From Bacteroides finegoldii DSM 17565 (GTDB lineage: Bacteria; Bacteroidota; Bacteroidia; Bacteroidales; Bacteroidaceae): a stretch of 64,000 nucleotides of DNA. The translations under genes were made by a program, and so were the position numbers. Of this stretch, positions 15,874 through 24,830 are shown piece by piece (position 1 is the first letter of the stretch; each line of letters starts with the position of its first letter). The DNA lies in contig NZ_GG688324.1 of NCBI RefSeq assembly GCF_000156195.1, positions 1 through 64,000 of the forward strand. Reading direction: 5' to 3'. A model generated the notes under the pieces. It did not search any database. It had not been told where the DNA came from and saw only the letters and a list, made by a program, of their open reading frames with translations.

Positions 15874-18800
15874 ATGACAATAACTGAGTTGCAACAACAA
15901 TATGCTGCCCACCCCAATACGGCAGTAATGAAGCGCTTGTTGAAGGACACTTCTGTTCAAACTGTTTTTTGTGGAGGACTGTATGCGTCTGCTGCTTCCC
16001 TTTTTTCTTCTGTATTGGTGCAAGAGGGTGGTTGCCCGTTTGTGTTTATCTTGGGTGATCTTGAAGAAGCCGGGTATTTTTATCACGACCTGACACAGAT
16101 ATTAGGCTCGGAAACGGTGCTTTTTTTCCCATCTTCTTTCCGGCGTTCCATCAAGTACGGACAGAAAGACGCAGCCAATGAGATTTTGCGTACGGAGGTG
16201 CTGAGCCGTCTGCAGAAAGGAGAGAAAGGATTGTGTATCGTCACTTATCCCGATGCGTTGGCTGAGAAAGTGGTATCCCGTAAGGAACTGAGCAATAAGA
16301 CCTTGAAACTGAGTGTGGGTGAAAAGGTGGATACTACTTTTATAACGGATGTGTTGCATAGTTATGGTTTTGAATATGTGGATTATGTATATGAGCCGGG
16401 ACAATATGCCGTTCGTGGCAGCATAATCGATGTTTTCTCTTTTGCTTCGGAATATCCTTATCGTATTGACTTTTTCGGTGATGAAGTAGAGAGTGTCCGT
16501 ACCTTTGAGGTGGAGTCTCAGTTGTCCCGTGAGAAGAAAAAGGAAGTGTCTATCGTTCCGGATTTGGCAGTGACGGGAGAGGTAACCACTTCTTTTCTGG
16601 ATTTTATTCCGAAAGAAACCGTGCTCGCCATGCGTGACTTTCTTTGGTTGCGCGAGCGAATCCAAGTGGTGCATGATGAGGCGTTGACTCCGCAGGCAAT
16701 AGCCGTTCAGGAGGCCGAAGAGAATGGGGGAATTACGTTGGAGGGAAAATTGATCGATGGCAGTGAGTTTACTGTACGCGCTCTTGATTTCCGTCGGTTG
16801 GAATTTGGTAACAAGCCAACCGGAACGCCGGAAGCCAATGTCTCTTTCAGTACATCCGCCCAGCCTATCTTTCATAAGAATTTCGATTTGGTGGCTTCCT
16901 CTTTCAAAGAGTATCTGGAGAAAGGTTATCTGCTTTATATATGTAGCGACAGCACGAAGCAAACGGATCGTATCAAGGCTATTTTTGAGGATCGTGGTGA
17001 TAAGATACAATTTACTCCTGTTGAGCGTACCATTCACGAAGGGTTCGTTGATAATACGTTGAGGCTGTGTGTGTTTACAGATCATCAGTTATTCGACCGT
17101 TTCCATAAGTATAATCTGAAGAGTGATAAAGCCCGTTCGGGAAAGGTGGCCCTTTCCTTGAAAGAATTGAACCAGTTTACTCCGGGCGATTATGTGGTGC
17201 ATACGGATCATGGTATCGGACGTTTCTCCGGTCTGGTGCGCATTCCGAATGGAGATACTACGCAAGAAGTCCTGAAACTGGTTTTTCAGAATGATGATGT
17301 GGTATTTGTTTCTATTCATTCTTTGCACAAAGTTTCCAAATACAAAGGAAAAGAGGGAGAGGCTCCCCGACTTAATAAATTGGGCACGGGTGCGTGGGAG
17401 AAACTGAAAGAGCGTACAAAGAGTAAGATAAAAGATATTGCCCGTGATCTGATTAAGCTGTATTCGCAGCGCCGCCAGGAAAAGGGCTTCTCTTATAGTC
17501 CGGATAGTTTCTTGCAGCGTGAGCTGGAAGCTTCCTTTATTTATGAAGATACACCAGACCAGAGCAAAGCGACAATTGATGTCAAGGCGGATATGGAGAG
17601 TGATCGTCCGATGGATCGTCTGGTCTGTGGGGATGTGGGATTTGGAAAGACAGAGGTTGCCATCCGTGCGGCTTTCAAGGCGGTTGCCGATAATAAACAG
17701 GTGGCTGTGCTTGTGCCGACTACGGTGCTTGCTTACCAGCATTTCCAGACATTCCGCGACCGCTTGAAAGGATTGCCTTGCAGGGTGGAATATTTGAGCC
17801 GTGCACGTACGGCCGCACAATCCAAGGCAGTATTGAAAGGATTGAAGGAGGGGGATGTCAATATACTGATAGGTACTCACCGCATCTTGGGAAAAGACGT
17901 CCAATTTAAAGACTTGGGATTGCTGATTGTTGATGAAGAACAGAAATTCGGAGTCTCTGTAAAGGAAAAGTTGCGGCAACTGAAAGTGAACGTGGACACA
18001 TTGACAATGACCGCTACTCCGATTCCCCGTACGCTTCAGTTCTCGCTGATGGGTGCGCGCGATCTGAGTGTTATCTCTACGCCTCCGCCTAACCGTTATC
18101 CGATTCAGACAGAGGTGCATACCTTTAATGAGGAGGTGATTACGGATGCGATTAATTTTGAAATGAGCCGTAACGGTCAGGTGTTCTTTGTCAATAATCG
18201 GATAGCTAATTTGCCGGAACTGAAAGCGATGATTGAGCGTCACATTCCGGATTGCCGTGTAGCTATCGGTCACGGACAGATGGAGCCGGCGCAATTGGAA
18301 AAGATTATTTTGGATTTTGTCAATTATGATTATGATGTCCTTTTGGCGACTACCATTATTGAGAGCGGTATTGATATCCCGAATGCAAATACGATTATAA
18401 TCAATCAAGCGCAGAATTTCGGCTTGAGCGATCTTCATCAGATGCGTGGGCGGGTAGGACGTAGCAATAAGAAAGCGTTCTGTTATCTGTTGGCTCCTCC
18501 GTTAAGCAGTCTTACCGCAGAGGGAAAGCGGCGCCTTCAAGCGATTGAGAACTTTAGCGATTTGGGAAGCGGTATTCACATTGCCATGCAGGATTTGGAT
18601 ATTCGCGGAGCCGGTAATCTGTTGGGGGCGGAACAAAGCGGATTTGTTGCCGACTTGGGATATGAGACGTATCAGAAGATTCTCAGTGAGGCTGTTCATG
18701 AACTGAAGAACGATGAATTTGCAGATTTGTATGCGGAAGAAATCAAAGGGGAAGGGCAGATCAGCGGTGAAGGATTTGTGGATGAATGTCAGGTGGAAAG

Positions 18801-19245
18801 TGATTTGGAGTTGTTATTACCGGCGAATTATGTGACCGGTAGCAGTGAGCGTATGTTGCTTTATCGCGAATTGGACAGTCTGACATTGGACAAAGACGTT
18901 GCAGCTTTCCGTTCTCGTCTGGAAGACCGCTTCGGCCCTGTTCCTCCGGAAACGGAAGAATTGCTCCGTATCGTTCCTCTGCGCCGGTTGGCGGCACGTT
19001 TGGGAGCGGAGAAGATATTCTTGAAGGGTGGACGCATGACATTGTTCTTTGTGTCCAATCCGGATAGCCCGTTCTATCAGAGCCAGGCTTTCGGAAAGGT
19101 GATTGATTATATGATGAAGTATACCCGCCGTTGCGATCTTCGCGAGCAGAACGGGAAACGGAGTATGCTGATTAAAGATGTGTCGAATGTGGAGACAGCG
19201 GTTAATGTATTGCAGGAGATTGTTGCGTTACCTCTTTCTGTATAG
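15874..19245 (+). CDS. mfd: Transcription-repair coupling factor Mfd
   Basis: 1123 residues. Order: UvrB-like N-terminal module (about 1-300, with FEYVDYVYEPGQYAVRG and IDVFSF), CarD-like RNA-polymerase-interaction domain (about 430-510, FTPGDYVVHTDHGIGRF), then RecG-like translocase motor. Walker A is GDVGFGKTEVA near 586, motif II is DEEQ near 688, then TMTATPIPRTL, and motif VI in HQMRGRVGRSNKKAFCYLL. A C-terminal TRCF domain follows. Mfd pushes stalled RNA polymerase off damaged DNA and recruits UvrA. The last 18 bases overlap, in antisense, the 3' end of the broken ygiQ gene. Confidence 0.96.
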   Translation: MTITELQQQYAAHPNTAVMKRLLKDTSVQTVFCGGLYASAASLFSSVLVQEGGCPFVFILGDLEEAGYFYHDLTQILGSETVLFFPSSFRRSIKYGQKDAANEILRTEVLSRLQKGEKGLCIVTYPDALAEKVVSRKELSNKTLKLSVGEKVDTTFITDVLHSYGFEYVDYVYEPGQYAVRGSIIDVFSFASEYPYRIDFFGDEVESVRTFEVESQLSREKKKEVSIVPDLAVTGEVTTSFLDFIPKETVLAMRDFLWLRERIQVVHDEALTPQAIAVQEAEENGGITLEGKLIDGSEFTVRALDFRRLEFGNKPTGTPEANVSFSTSAQPIFHKNFDLVASSFKEYLEKGYLLYICSDSTKQTDRIKAIFEDRGDKIQFTPVERTIHEGFVDNTLRLCVFTDHQLFDRFHKYNLKSDKARSGKVALSLKELNQFTPGDYVVHTDHGIGRFSGLVRIPNGDTTQEVLKLVFQNDDVVFVSIHSLHKVSKYKGKEGEAPRLNKLGTGAWEKLKERTKSKIKDIARDLIKLYSQRRQEKGFSYSPDSFLQRELEASFIYEDTPDQSKATIDVKADMESDRPMDRLVCGDVGFGKTEVAIRAAFKAVADNKQVAVLVPTTVLAYQHFQTFRDRLKGLPCRVEYLSRARTAAQSKAVLKGLKEGDVNILIGTHRILGKDVQFKDLGLLIVDEEQKFGVSVKEKLRQLKVNVDTLTMTATPIPRTLQFSLMGARDLSVISTPPPNRYPIQTEVHTFNEEVITDAINFEMSRNGQVFFVNNRIANLPELKAMIERHIPDCRVAIGHGQMEPAQLEKIILDFVNYDYDVLLATTIIESGIDIPNANTIIINQAQNFGLSDLHQMRGRVGRSNKKAFCYLLAPPLSSLTAEGKRRLQAIENFSDLGSGIHIAMQDLDIRGAGNLLGAEQSGFVADLGYETYQKILSEAVHELKNDEFADLYAEEIKGEGQISGEGFVDECQVESDLELLLPANYVTGSSERMLLYRELDSLTLDKDVAAFRSRLEDRFGPVPPETEELLRIVPLRRLAARLGAEKIFLKGGRMTLFFVSNPDSPFYQSQAFGKVIDYMMKYTRRCDLREQNGKRSMLIKDVSNVETAVNVLQEIVALPLSV

Positions 19246-21086
19246 CTTATCTATCAAATCCCCCCGTCCGATACGTCTCAATTCATTAATGATATTTTTC
19301 CGTTCTTCCGGCTTGTACCAGAAGAAGAATTGACGTTGTGCCAGTTTTTCCCGTTGAGTCTTTGCGCTGAATATCGGTTCCAGCGTGTAGGGATGGTATC
19401 CTGTGTACCATGCTTCCGTGGCTACTGTCATAGGAGTGGGGGTAAAGTCCTGCACTTGTTCCAAATGAAAATCCAGCCGTTTGGTAATAACGGCAAGTTC
19501 CGCCATATCTTCTTCTTAGCATCCGGGATGCGAGGAAATAAAATACGGAATCAGTTGCTGGCGCAGGTTTTCCTCTTTATTGATTCGGTCGAATATCCTT
19601 TTGAATGTTTCAAACTGCTCGAAAGGAGGTTTGCGCATTACGGATAATACCCGTTCACTTGTATGTTCCGGAGCAACTTTCAGTCGGCCACTAACGTGCT
19701 TGACAATCAATTCGCGGGTATATTCGGCGGTACTGCGGTTGATGGCCTCATCTTTACTACGATGCAATAATAAGTCATAACGTACCCCGCTGCCTATAAA
19801 TGATTTCTTAATGCCGGGCAAGGCATCTACCGCGTGATAAATATCCAATAACGGACGATGGTCTGAGTTCAGGTTCGGGCAGACTTTCGGATGGATACAG
19901 GACGGACGCTTGCATTTCTTACAGATAGACTCATCTTTCCCTTTCATCTGATACATATTGGCGGAAGGACCACCCAAATCGCTTAAGTATCCTTTAAAGT
20001 CCGGTAACTGAGTTACCTCTTTTACTTCCCTCAGTATGGATTCTTTGCTGCGGCTGACGATGAATTTTCCTTGATGTGCGGAAATGGTGCAGAATGCACA
20101 CCCGCCAAAACATCCCCGATGGATATTGATGGAGAATTTTATCATATCGTATGCCGGAATCCGCTTCCCTTTATATTTGGGATGAGGCATACGGGTATAG
20201 GGCAAATCGAAAGAACGGTCAATTTCTTCCTGGGGCTCATCGGGGGATAAGGAGGATTGACGACTACGACTTTGTTTCCGACAGCTTGCGTGATGCGTGA
20301 AGCCGCATATTTATTGGACTCTTCTTCGATATGCCGGAAATTGCTTGCCTGTTTCTTTTTGTCTGCAAGGCATTCCTCATGCGAATAGAGTTGTATATCT
20401 TCCGTATCGGAAGTCCACTCAGAGGCACGGCAAAGATAGGCTGTTTGAGGAATCGTTCCGATGATTGTTTTTAAATCGTTGACAGTGCATACGGCGTCTT
20501 CTGTCGGCAGCAAACCTTTTATTTTACGGGTTAATTCGACAATCGGCTTTTCGCCCATTCCATAAATAAGCAAGTCCGCTCCACTATCGCATAAAATGCT
20601 TTTCTGTACCTTATCCTGCCAATAATCATAATGGCTTAACCGCCTCATGCTGGCCTCAATTCCTCCCAAGATGACAGGAACATCCGGATAAAGTCTCTTG
20701 AGAATCTGACTGTAAACAGTAGAAGGATAGTCCGGCCGCATATCCGGACGCCCGTCCGGTGTATACGCATCTTCGCTACGCAATCGTTTGTTGGCGGTAT
20801 ATTTGTTTACCATCGAGTCCATGCACCCGCCGGAAATGCCAAAGAACAGGCGCGGACGCCCCAACTTTTTGAAATCGCGCAAGTCATCGCGCCAGTTAGG
20901 TTGGGGTACAATGGCTATTTTCAAACCTTCCGCTTCGAGAATGCGGCCGATAACGGCTGCACCAAAAGAAGGGTGATCTACGTACGCGTCCGCACTGAAA
21001 AGGATGATGTCCAGTTCATTCCATCCGCGAAGTTCTATTTCTTTTTTGGTAGTAGGTAACCAGTCAGTCAATCGATATTCTTTCAT
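19228..21086 (-). pseudogene. ygiQ: Broken YgiQ-family radical SAM protein gene
   Basis: Three pieces together make a full YgiQ-like protein of about 620 residues. The first runs from 21086 (MKEYRLTDWLPTTKKEI) to a frameshift near 20232-20235. There a run of four G (C on the coding strand) should be five to give SPQEEIDRSFDLPYTR. The second piece holds the radical-SAM cluster motif CFGGCAFC and runs in frame to a TAA at 19516-19518, where the family has a charged residue after SSHPGC. The third (EEDMAELAVITKRL to LYRKR) continues in the same frame to 19228. One lesion could be a sequencing error; two point to a decayed gene. It shares an operon with two small upstream genes. Confidence 0.85.
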
Positions 21087-21102
21087 GCTGCAAAGATACG
21101 CA

Positions 21103-21315
21103 TTATACGGTGAACTGTACTGTCATTTGTTCTCCGTCATAAATTTCGCGGAAACCGATGCCTTGTTCGGACAGATATTCCTTCAGATCCTGAAACGCAT
21201 CGGCATGGTTCATGATAATCTCCAGTGTTTCACCGGGAGACGCATTACACATCGCTTTTATTGCAGGAATCAGCGGACTATAGGCTGTGATTCCGCAAGT
21301 ATTTACTGTAATCAT
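21103..21315 (-). CDS. Small TusA/SirA-like protein
   Basis: 70 residues from MITVNTCGITAYSPLIPAI; the ATG shares one base with the TAA of the preceding gene (TAATG), which decides the start. The fold pattern (short strand with a Cys at position 6, helix with AIKAMCNASPGETLEIIM, then LKEYLSEQGIGFREIYDGEQMTVQF) resembles TusA/SirA/YedF-type sulfur carriers. The usual CPxP is not present, so the assignment is tentative. It lies between a small unknown gene and the broken ygiQ gene. Confidence 0.6.
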   Translation of the reverse strand: MITVNTCGITAYSPLIPAIKAMCNASPGETLEIIMNHADAFQDLKEYLSEQGIGFREIYDGEQMTVQFTV

Positions 21316-21632
21316 TATGCCTCCTCTTCTTCCGTTTCCGGACTGGAAAGCCACGTCAGATAGAGCTTGATAAGCTGTTGCAAGCCGAATGCCTTCATAT
21401 TATTGTGGTAAATCACATCAATACAAAGGTCCAGCAAGTCCTTGCTGTCTTCTTCCTGACTGGCGATGAGGGAACGGATGTTTAGTTTCAACTTGTCCAA
21501 AACCGCTTCGTCTACAATGCCGGTACTATCAATGAGATGGCGGAACAATGCATATTTCTCGATCGTTCTCAGATTCTCATTAGAGACCTCTATGCTGCGT
21601 GTACCGCTGGGATTTGCTTGTATAGTATACAT
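21315..21632 (-). CDS. Conserved hypothetical protein, 105 residues
   Basis: Starts MYTIQANPSGTRSIEVSN; mostly helical and soluble (LIDSTGIVDEAVLDKLKLNIRSL, DLLDLCIDVIYHNNMKAFGLQQLIKLYLTW) with an acidic tail TEEEEA. No domain is recognised. It is the first gene of a leftward operon with the TusA-like gene and ygiQ, and overlaps the former by one base. A TAnnTTTG element sits 31 bases upstream. Confidence 0.7.
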   Translation of the reverse strand: MYTIQANPSGTRSIEVSNENLRTIEKYALFRHLIDSTGIVDEAVLDKLKLNIRSLIASQEEDSKDLLDLCIDVIYHNNMKAFGLQQLIKLYLTWLSSPETEEEEA

Positions 21633-21662
21633 CTTTTCTAGTTTTAAGGGTTATTATAGTAG

Positions 21663-21670
21663 CAAAGATA
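21663..21670 (-). promoter_or_regulatory. -7 element of the small-gene/ygiQ operon
   Basis: TATCTTTG on the minus strand fits TAnnTTTG, 30 bases before the ATG at 21632. Confidence 0.5.
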
Positions 21671-21710
21671 GAACTTAAAATGAAAAGCAGATTAAAAAAA
21701 GGGATATTTT

Positions 21711-24614
21711 TTATCTCTGCGTAAAGAATCCCAGTATACCTGCCATGATAGTTGCCCGGTCGGCTTCCGATTGTATGCTTTCAAAAGGAAATCCCAATAC
21801 AAAGGTACGGTAGTTTCCTTTATAAGCGATACCTGCGCTTTGGTTGCCGGGAACGTATGTAAAGACAGGAAATGCCGTATCTACCGGAACGATACAGTCG
21901 GGAGCAGGGACGGCATAGCTGGTTTCATTAGGTGCTCTCGGTATGGTAATCGTACGTCCCAACCCGTTAATGCGGTTTGAACTCTTGTCCGTCATGCTGC
22001 TTTGATAACCGTATTTTAAGATCTTCTCCGTAAATTCCCGGTTCCCCTGTGTTCCACTCATATCGCTTCCCACGTATGCACCGCTGACAAATAGATTTCC
22101 TCCCGACTGGCAATAACTGGTGATGATCCGTTGCATGGCCGAAGAAAATGTTTTGTAGTATACTTTATGGACCGGATCTTCTTTCTCCATTCCCAAAATG
22201 TAGTCCACAACCGGATAATCTTCCAGTGTGACTGTACCGTTTTCCACAGCCTCGTCGCTGCATGACACGAAACTATATTTGCCAGCGGCTTGAATCGCTT
22301 TTCCATGAATGAAAGGATAGTCGAATGTGTTACCTGCTATTTTCATTCCCTCCAACTCGCTTCCGCTATATCCCAGACTGCCTTCTCCTTCTTTCCCGGC
22401 CTGTGCCCGGTCGAATCCTATTTGCGCTCCACTGAATGAGATGTTTGATAAATAAGGAACTCCGGGATCTTGTTCCAGGTCGAATCCTGCTTTGTCAAAC
22501 GTATTAATGACAGCCGGTCCGCTGACTCTGTCGAATCCGTTGATTATCAATACTCTTTCCCGCTCGCGTTTGGCCTTATAAGCAGAGAGTATCTCGGACG
22601 GGAAGCTTTCACCACCCCGGTTTACGGCAGTTACTTTAAAGGAATAAACGAGTCCCGGTTCTATTTTGACGGTATGGGACGTCTTGCTGACTAATGTACC
22701 GTTGTCGAAACCACCATAGCCAATGCGTGTGTATACAATGTATTCACGTGGCTGTGCGGTGGGTTCTTGCGGATCGTTTTCACCTTTCCACGAAAGCTCC
22801 AACGTATTCTTTTTCTTTCCGAAGCGGATAGTAAAATTGCTGACAGGAAGAGGTTGCACTACATATTCTTTGTCATGCTGGCCGGCAACAAACTGCAAGA
22901 TACCTTTATAGATGGCACGTCCCACCGTAAACTTGAAATTCGGATCATGTCCCAACTGCATATCGGCAAAGTTCTGATGGGAAAGTAATTCGATAATGGT
23001 AGAAGGAGTAGCCGGAAGACGCGTCTCGCTGTAATTGCGGTTCCACATACTGCGTCGTGTCCAAGACAGATTATAACTTGAATATATATCTTTCTGAATC
23101 TGAGTGAGTAGAATATCGGCCAAATCCCGTGAGGCATACCGGTCGATTCCTGTGTTCAGTTTTCCATTATTAAAATCAGTGGTGTATATCCCCAATGAGC
23201 CGATCAGCTCATCCGTTTTGCTGCATCCCGCATCGCTATGCAGCGCCATTGTCATTTCCAAAGGAATACCTAAACCGGGTTGTTGCGGATTATAGACAGA
23301 ACCTCCGGATAAATAATTAATTGTGTTGGAGCGTGTATTGATGTCATCCGCATAATCATTTTCACCTTTCCGCCCCGCATATACCTCGTATGGCATTCCC
23401 GCCCATTGGGCAGAGTAGCGTGCCCCTTCCAGATAACGGGGCAAACCGCTTGTCTTTCCTCCTCGCTCAATATTTCCCATTCCTCCTCCGAAACGTACCG
23501 CATCTGCGCATACTACGCCGTGCTCGCTACTCTCGTTGCTTAGCACTACCATGCCGTAATCGTTATTGCCTTTGTCAAACTCGAATGTGCCCAGATAAAC
23601 CCAAGTGCCTCCGCCTATCTTTTGATTCACTTTGAATTCGGTCACCCCTCCATTGTGGAAAACAAGATATCTGGCGTCGTTCACGCTATTAGGCAATGTC
23701 CGGTAAGAGACATAAACCGCGTATTCTCCTTTTGCCGGTAGGGTAGGCACCCATTCGGCGAAAGCCTGGTCTTTATTCTTCTTCTTTCTTTCGGTCGGAA
23801 TAAAGCGGCAGGTCCCATCTGTGAAGGGATTTTCTCCATCTCTATAAATCGCCTTCTTTTGAGCGAAGCCTTTTATCGGAGCAGTAGCCCAATGTGCTTT
23901 TTTGCTTCCTACTTCCAGATAAAGAGAAGCATTAGGTGTATCGTTGTCCACAATGATCTCATTTTTCTGAGTATCCCGTTCGCGGGGAGTGTAGACGATT
24001 GCACCTGCGTTTTCCAACATCGGGATTACGTACGGAAGGACAAACGACTGTGTGAACAGATCTTCCGTTGTGCAAAACAGACGGGGGCGTTGCCATCCCC
24101 ATTCATTCTTGTCGTTCTTGAAATAATTGCCGTGACTTTGCCAGATTGCGATATGGCGGTCTTGCAATCCTCGTGATATTTCATTGGGGCGTGAAATGTT
24201 CTTTACCCACGCTTTGTCTTTATAATCGGTTTTCAAGGACATCCGTTCCTTATCCTTTTTCTTGTTCCGATAAATATTCGGGATAAGTTCCTCAATGGGC
24301 TTTCCATCTGCAAAGATAGTGAGTCGATAGTAGTGGACAGGTCCCGGAAGCAGCTCCTTCACTTGATTGTAAACAGCTTCTACAGTCTCCGGTCGAAAAG
24401 GCTGATAAGCAAAACTTTCCGAAGCATGGATAGCAATCGTTTTGCGTTCATAATCTATATCAACACTTTTCAGCTTAGGTGTACTGATTTTCGCCGTTGT
24501 GGTATATCTGCCGAAATAATCTGTCAATCGTTCTTTTACATTCCTTTCAATGTCCTGAGCAGAAAGGAAATTTACTCCCAATGTAAGGCATAGGAAAAAC
24601 ACTATTATCTTCAT
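21711..24614 (-). CDS. Secreted amidase/xanthan-lyase-like protein with FnIII-type domain
   Basis: 967 residues with a signal peptide (MKIIVFFLCLTLGVNFLSAQ). An N-terminal domain (about 25-115) is followed by a long region. That region contains a golvesin-type beta domain (about 330-415: YAVYVSYRTLPNS, GTWVYLGTFEFDKG) and an amidase-like segment with LHSDAGC. Near 655-725 is a fibronectin III-like domain (EYIVYTRIGYGGF, VYSFKVTAVNRGGESFPSE), and near 730-965 a C-terminal glutamine-amidotransferase-like part. Bacteroides homologues are annotated as xanthan lyase or N-acetylmuramoyl-alanine amidase; the true substrate is not known, cell-wall peptide or a polysaccharide being the options. Its leader holds a 29-bp inverted repeat. 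Confidence 0.75.
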   Translation of the reverse strand: MKIIVFFLCLTLGVNFLSAQDIERNVKERLTDYFGRYTTTAKISTPKLKSVDIDYERKTIAIHASESFAYQPFRPETVEAVYNQVKELLPGPVHYYRLTIFADGKPIEELIPNIYRNKKKDKERMSLKTDYKDKAWVKNISRPNEISRGLQDRHIAIWQSHGNYFKNDKNEWGWQRPRLFCTTEDLFTQSFVLPYVIPMLENAGAIVYTPRERDTQKNEIIVDNDTPNASLYLEVGSKKAHWATAPIKGFAQKKAIYRDGENPFTDGTCRFIPTERKKKNKDQAFAEWVPTLPAKGEYAVYVSYRTLPNSVNDARYLVFHNGGVTEFKVNQKIGGGTWVYLGTFEFDKGNNDYGMVVLSNESSEHGVVCADAVRFGGGMGNIERGGKTSGLPRYLEGARYSAQWAGMPYEVYAGRKGENDYADDINTRSNTINYLSGGSVYNPQQPGLGIPLEMTMALHSDAGCSKTDELIGSLGIYTTDFNNGKLNTGIDRYASRDLADILLTQIQKDIYSSYNLSWTRRSMWNRNYSETRLPATPSTIIELLSHQNFADMQLGHDPNFKFTVGRAIYKGILQFVAGQHDKEYVVQPLPVSNFTIRFGKKKNTLELSWKGENDPQEPTAQPREYIVYTRIGYGGFDNGTLVSKTSHTVKIEPGLVYSFKVTAVNRGGESFPSEILSAYKAKRERERVLIINGFDRVSGPAVINTFDKAGFDLEQDPGVPYLSNISFSGAQIGFDRAQAGKEGEGSLGYSGSELEGMKIAGNTFDYPFIHGKAIQAAGKYSFVSCSDEAVENGTVTLEDYPVVDYILGMEKEDPVHKVYYKTFSSAMQRIITSYCQSGGNLFVSGAYVGSDMSGTQGNREFTEKILKYGYQSSMTDKSSNRINGLGRTITIPRAPNETSYAVPAPDCIVPVDTAFPVFTYVPGNQSAGIAYKGNYRTFVLGFPFESIQSEADRATIMAGILGFFTQR

Positions 24615-24633
24615 ACTTGCTGCTTTTTTATAC

Positions 24634-24731
24634 TCACCACAGAGGAAAGGAGGACACAGAGGGGTAAATGTGGAAACTACATAATTCTTTTATTTATGAA
24701 GTCCTCTGTGTCCTCCTTTCCTCTGTGGTGA
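24634..24731. repeat. 29-bp perfect inverted repeat in an mRNA leader
   Basis: The arm at 24634-24662 (TCACCACAGAGGAAAGGAGG and nine more) and its exact complement at 24703-24731 are separated by 40 bases. It lies between the promoter-like element at 24741-24748 and the ATG at 24614, so it would form a very stable stem in the 5' leader of the amidase-like gene. The CACCACAGAGG/ACACAGAG words are, from memory, common in dispersed repeats of Bacteroidetes. Confidence 0.85.
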
Positions 24732-24740
24732 ATTACTCCG

Positions 24741-24748
24741 CAAAAATA
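24741..24748 (-). promoter_or_regulatory. -7 element of the amidase-like gene
   Basis: TATTTTTG on the minus strand fits TAnnTTTG. It lies just beyond the terminator of the preceding gene; the start of transcription would fall within a few bases of the inverted repeat. Confidence 0.5.
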
Positions 24749-24751
24749 AAC

Positions 24752-24785
24752 AAAAAAGAGCGAGAAGTATCCCACTTCCCACTCT
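24752..24785 (-). terminator. Terminator of the NagB-deacetylase gene
   Basis: In the leftward transcript AGAGTGGGAAGT (from 24785) pairs with ACTTCTCGCTCT (ending 24757) over 12 bp, with two G-U pairs and a five-base loop, followed by six T. This is a classic rho-independent form, 46 bases past the stop codon. Confidence 0.75.
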
Positions 24786-24830
24786 TCTTTTATTGTTTTA
24801 TATTCTCTTAATCAAGAATACCTTCTTTCC

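Noticed and set aside
16102..18438. Two long leftward open frames (327 and 449 codons) on the opposite strand of mfd
   Set aside because: They are fully antisense to a clear mfd gene; the products are rich in His, Arg and Ile with no family-like motif.
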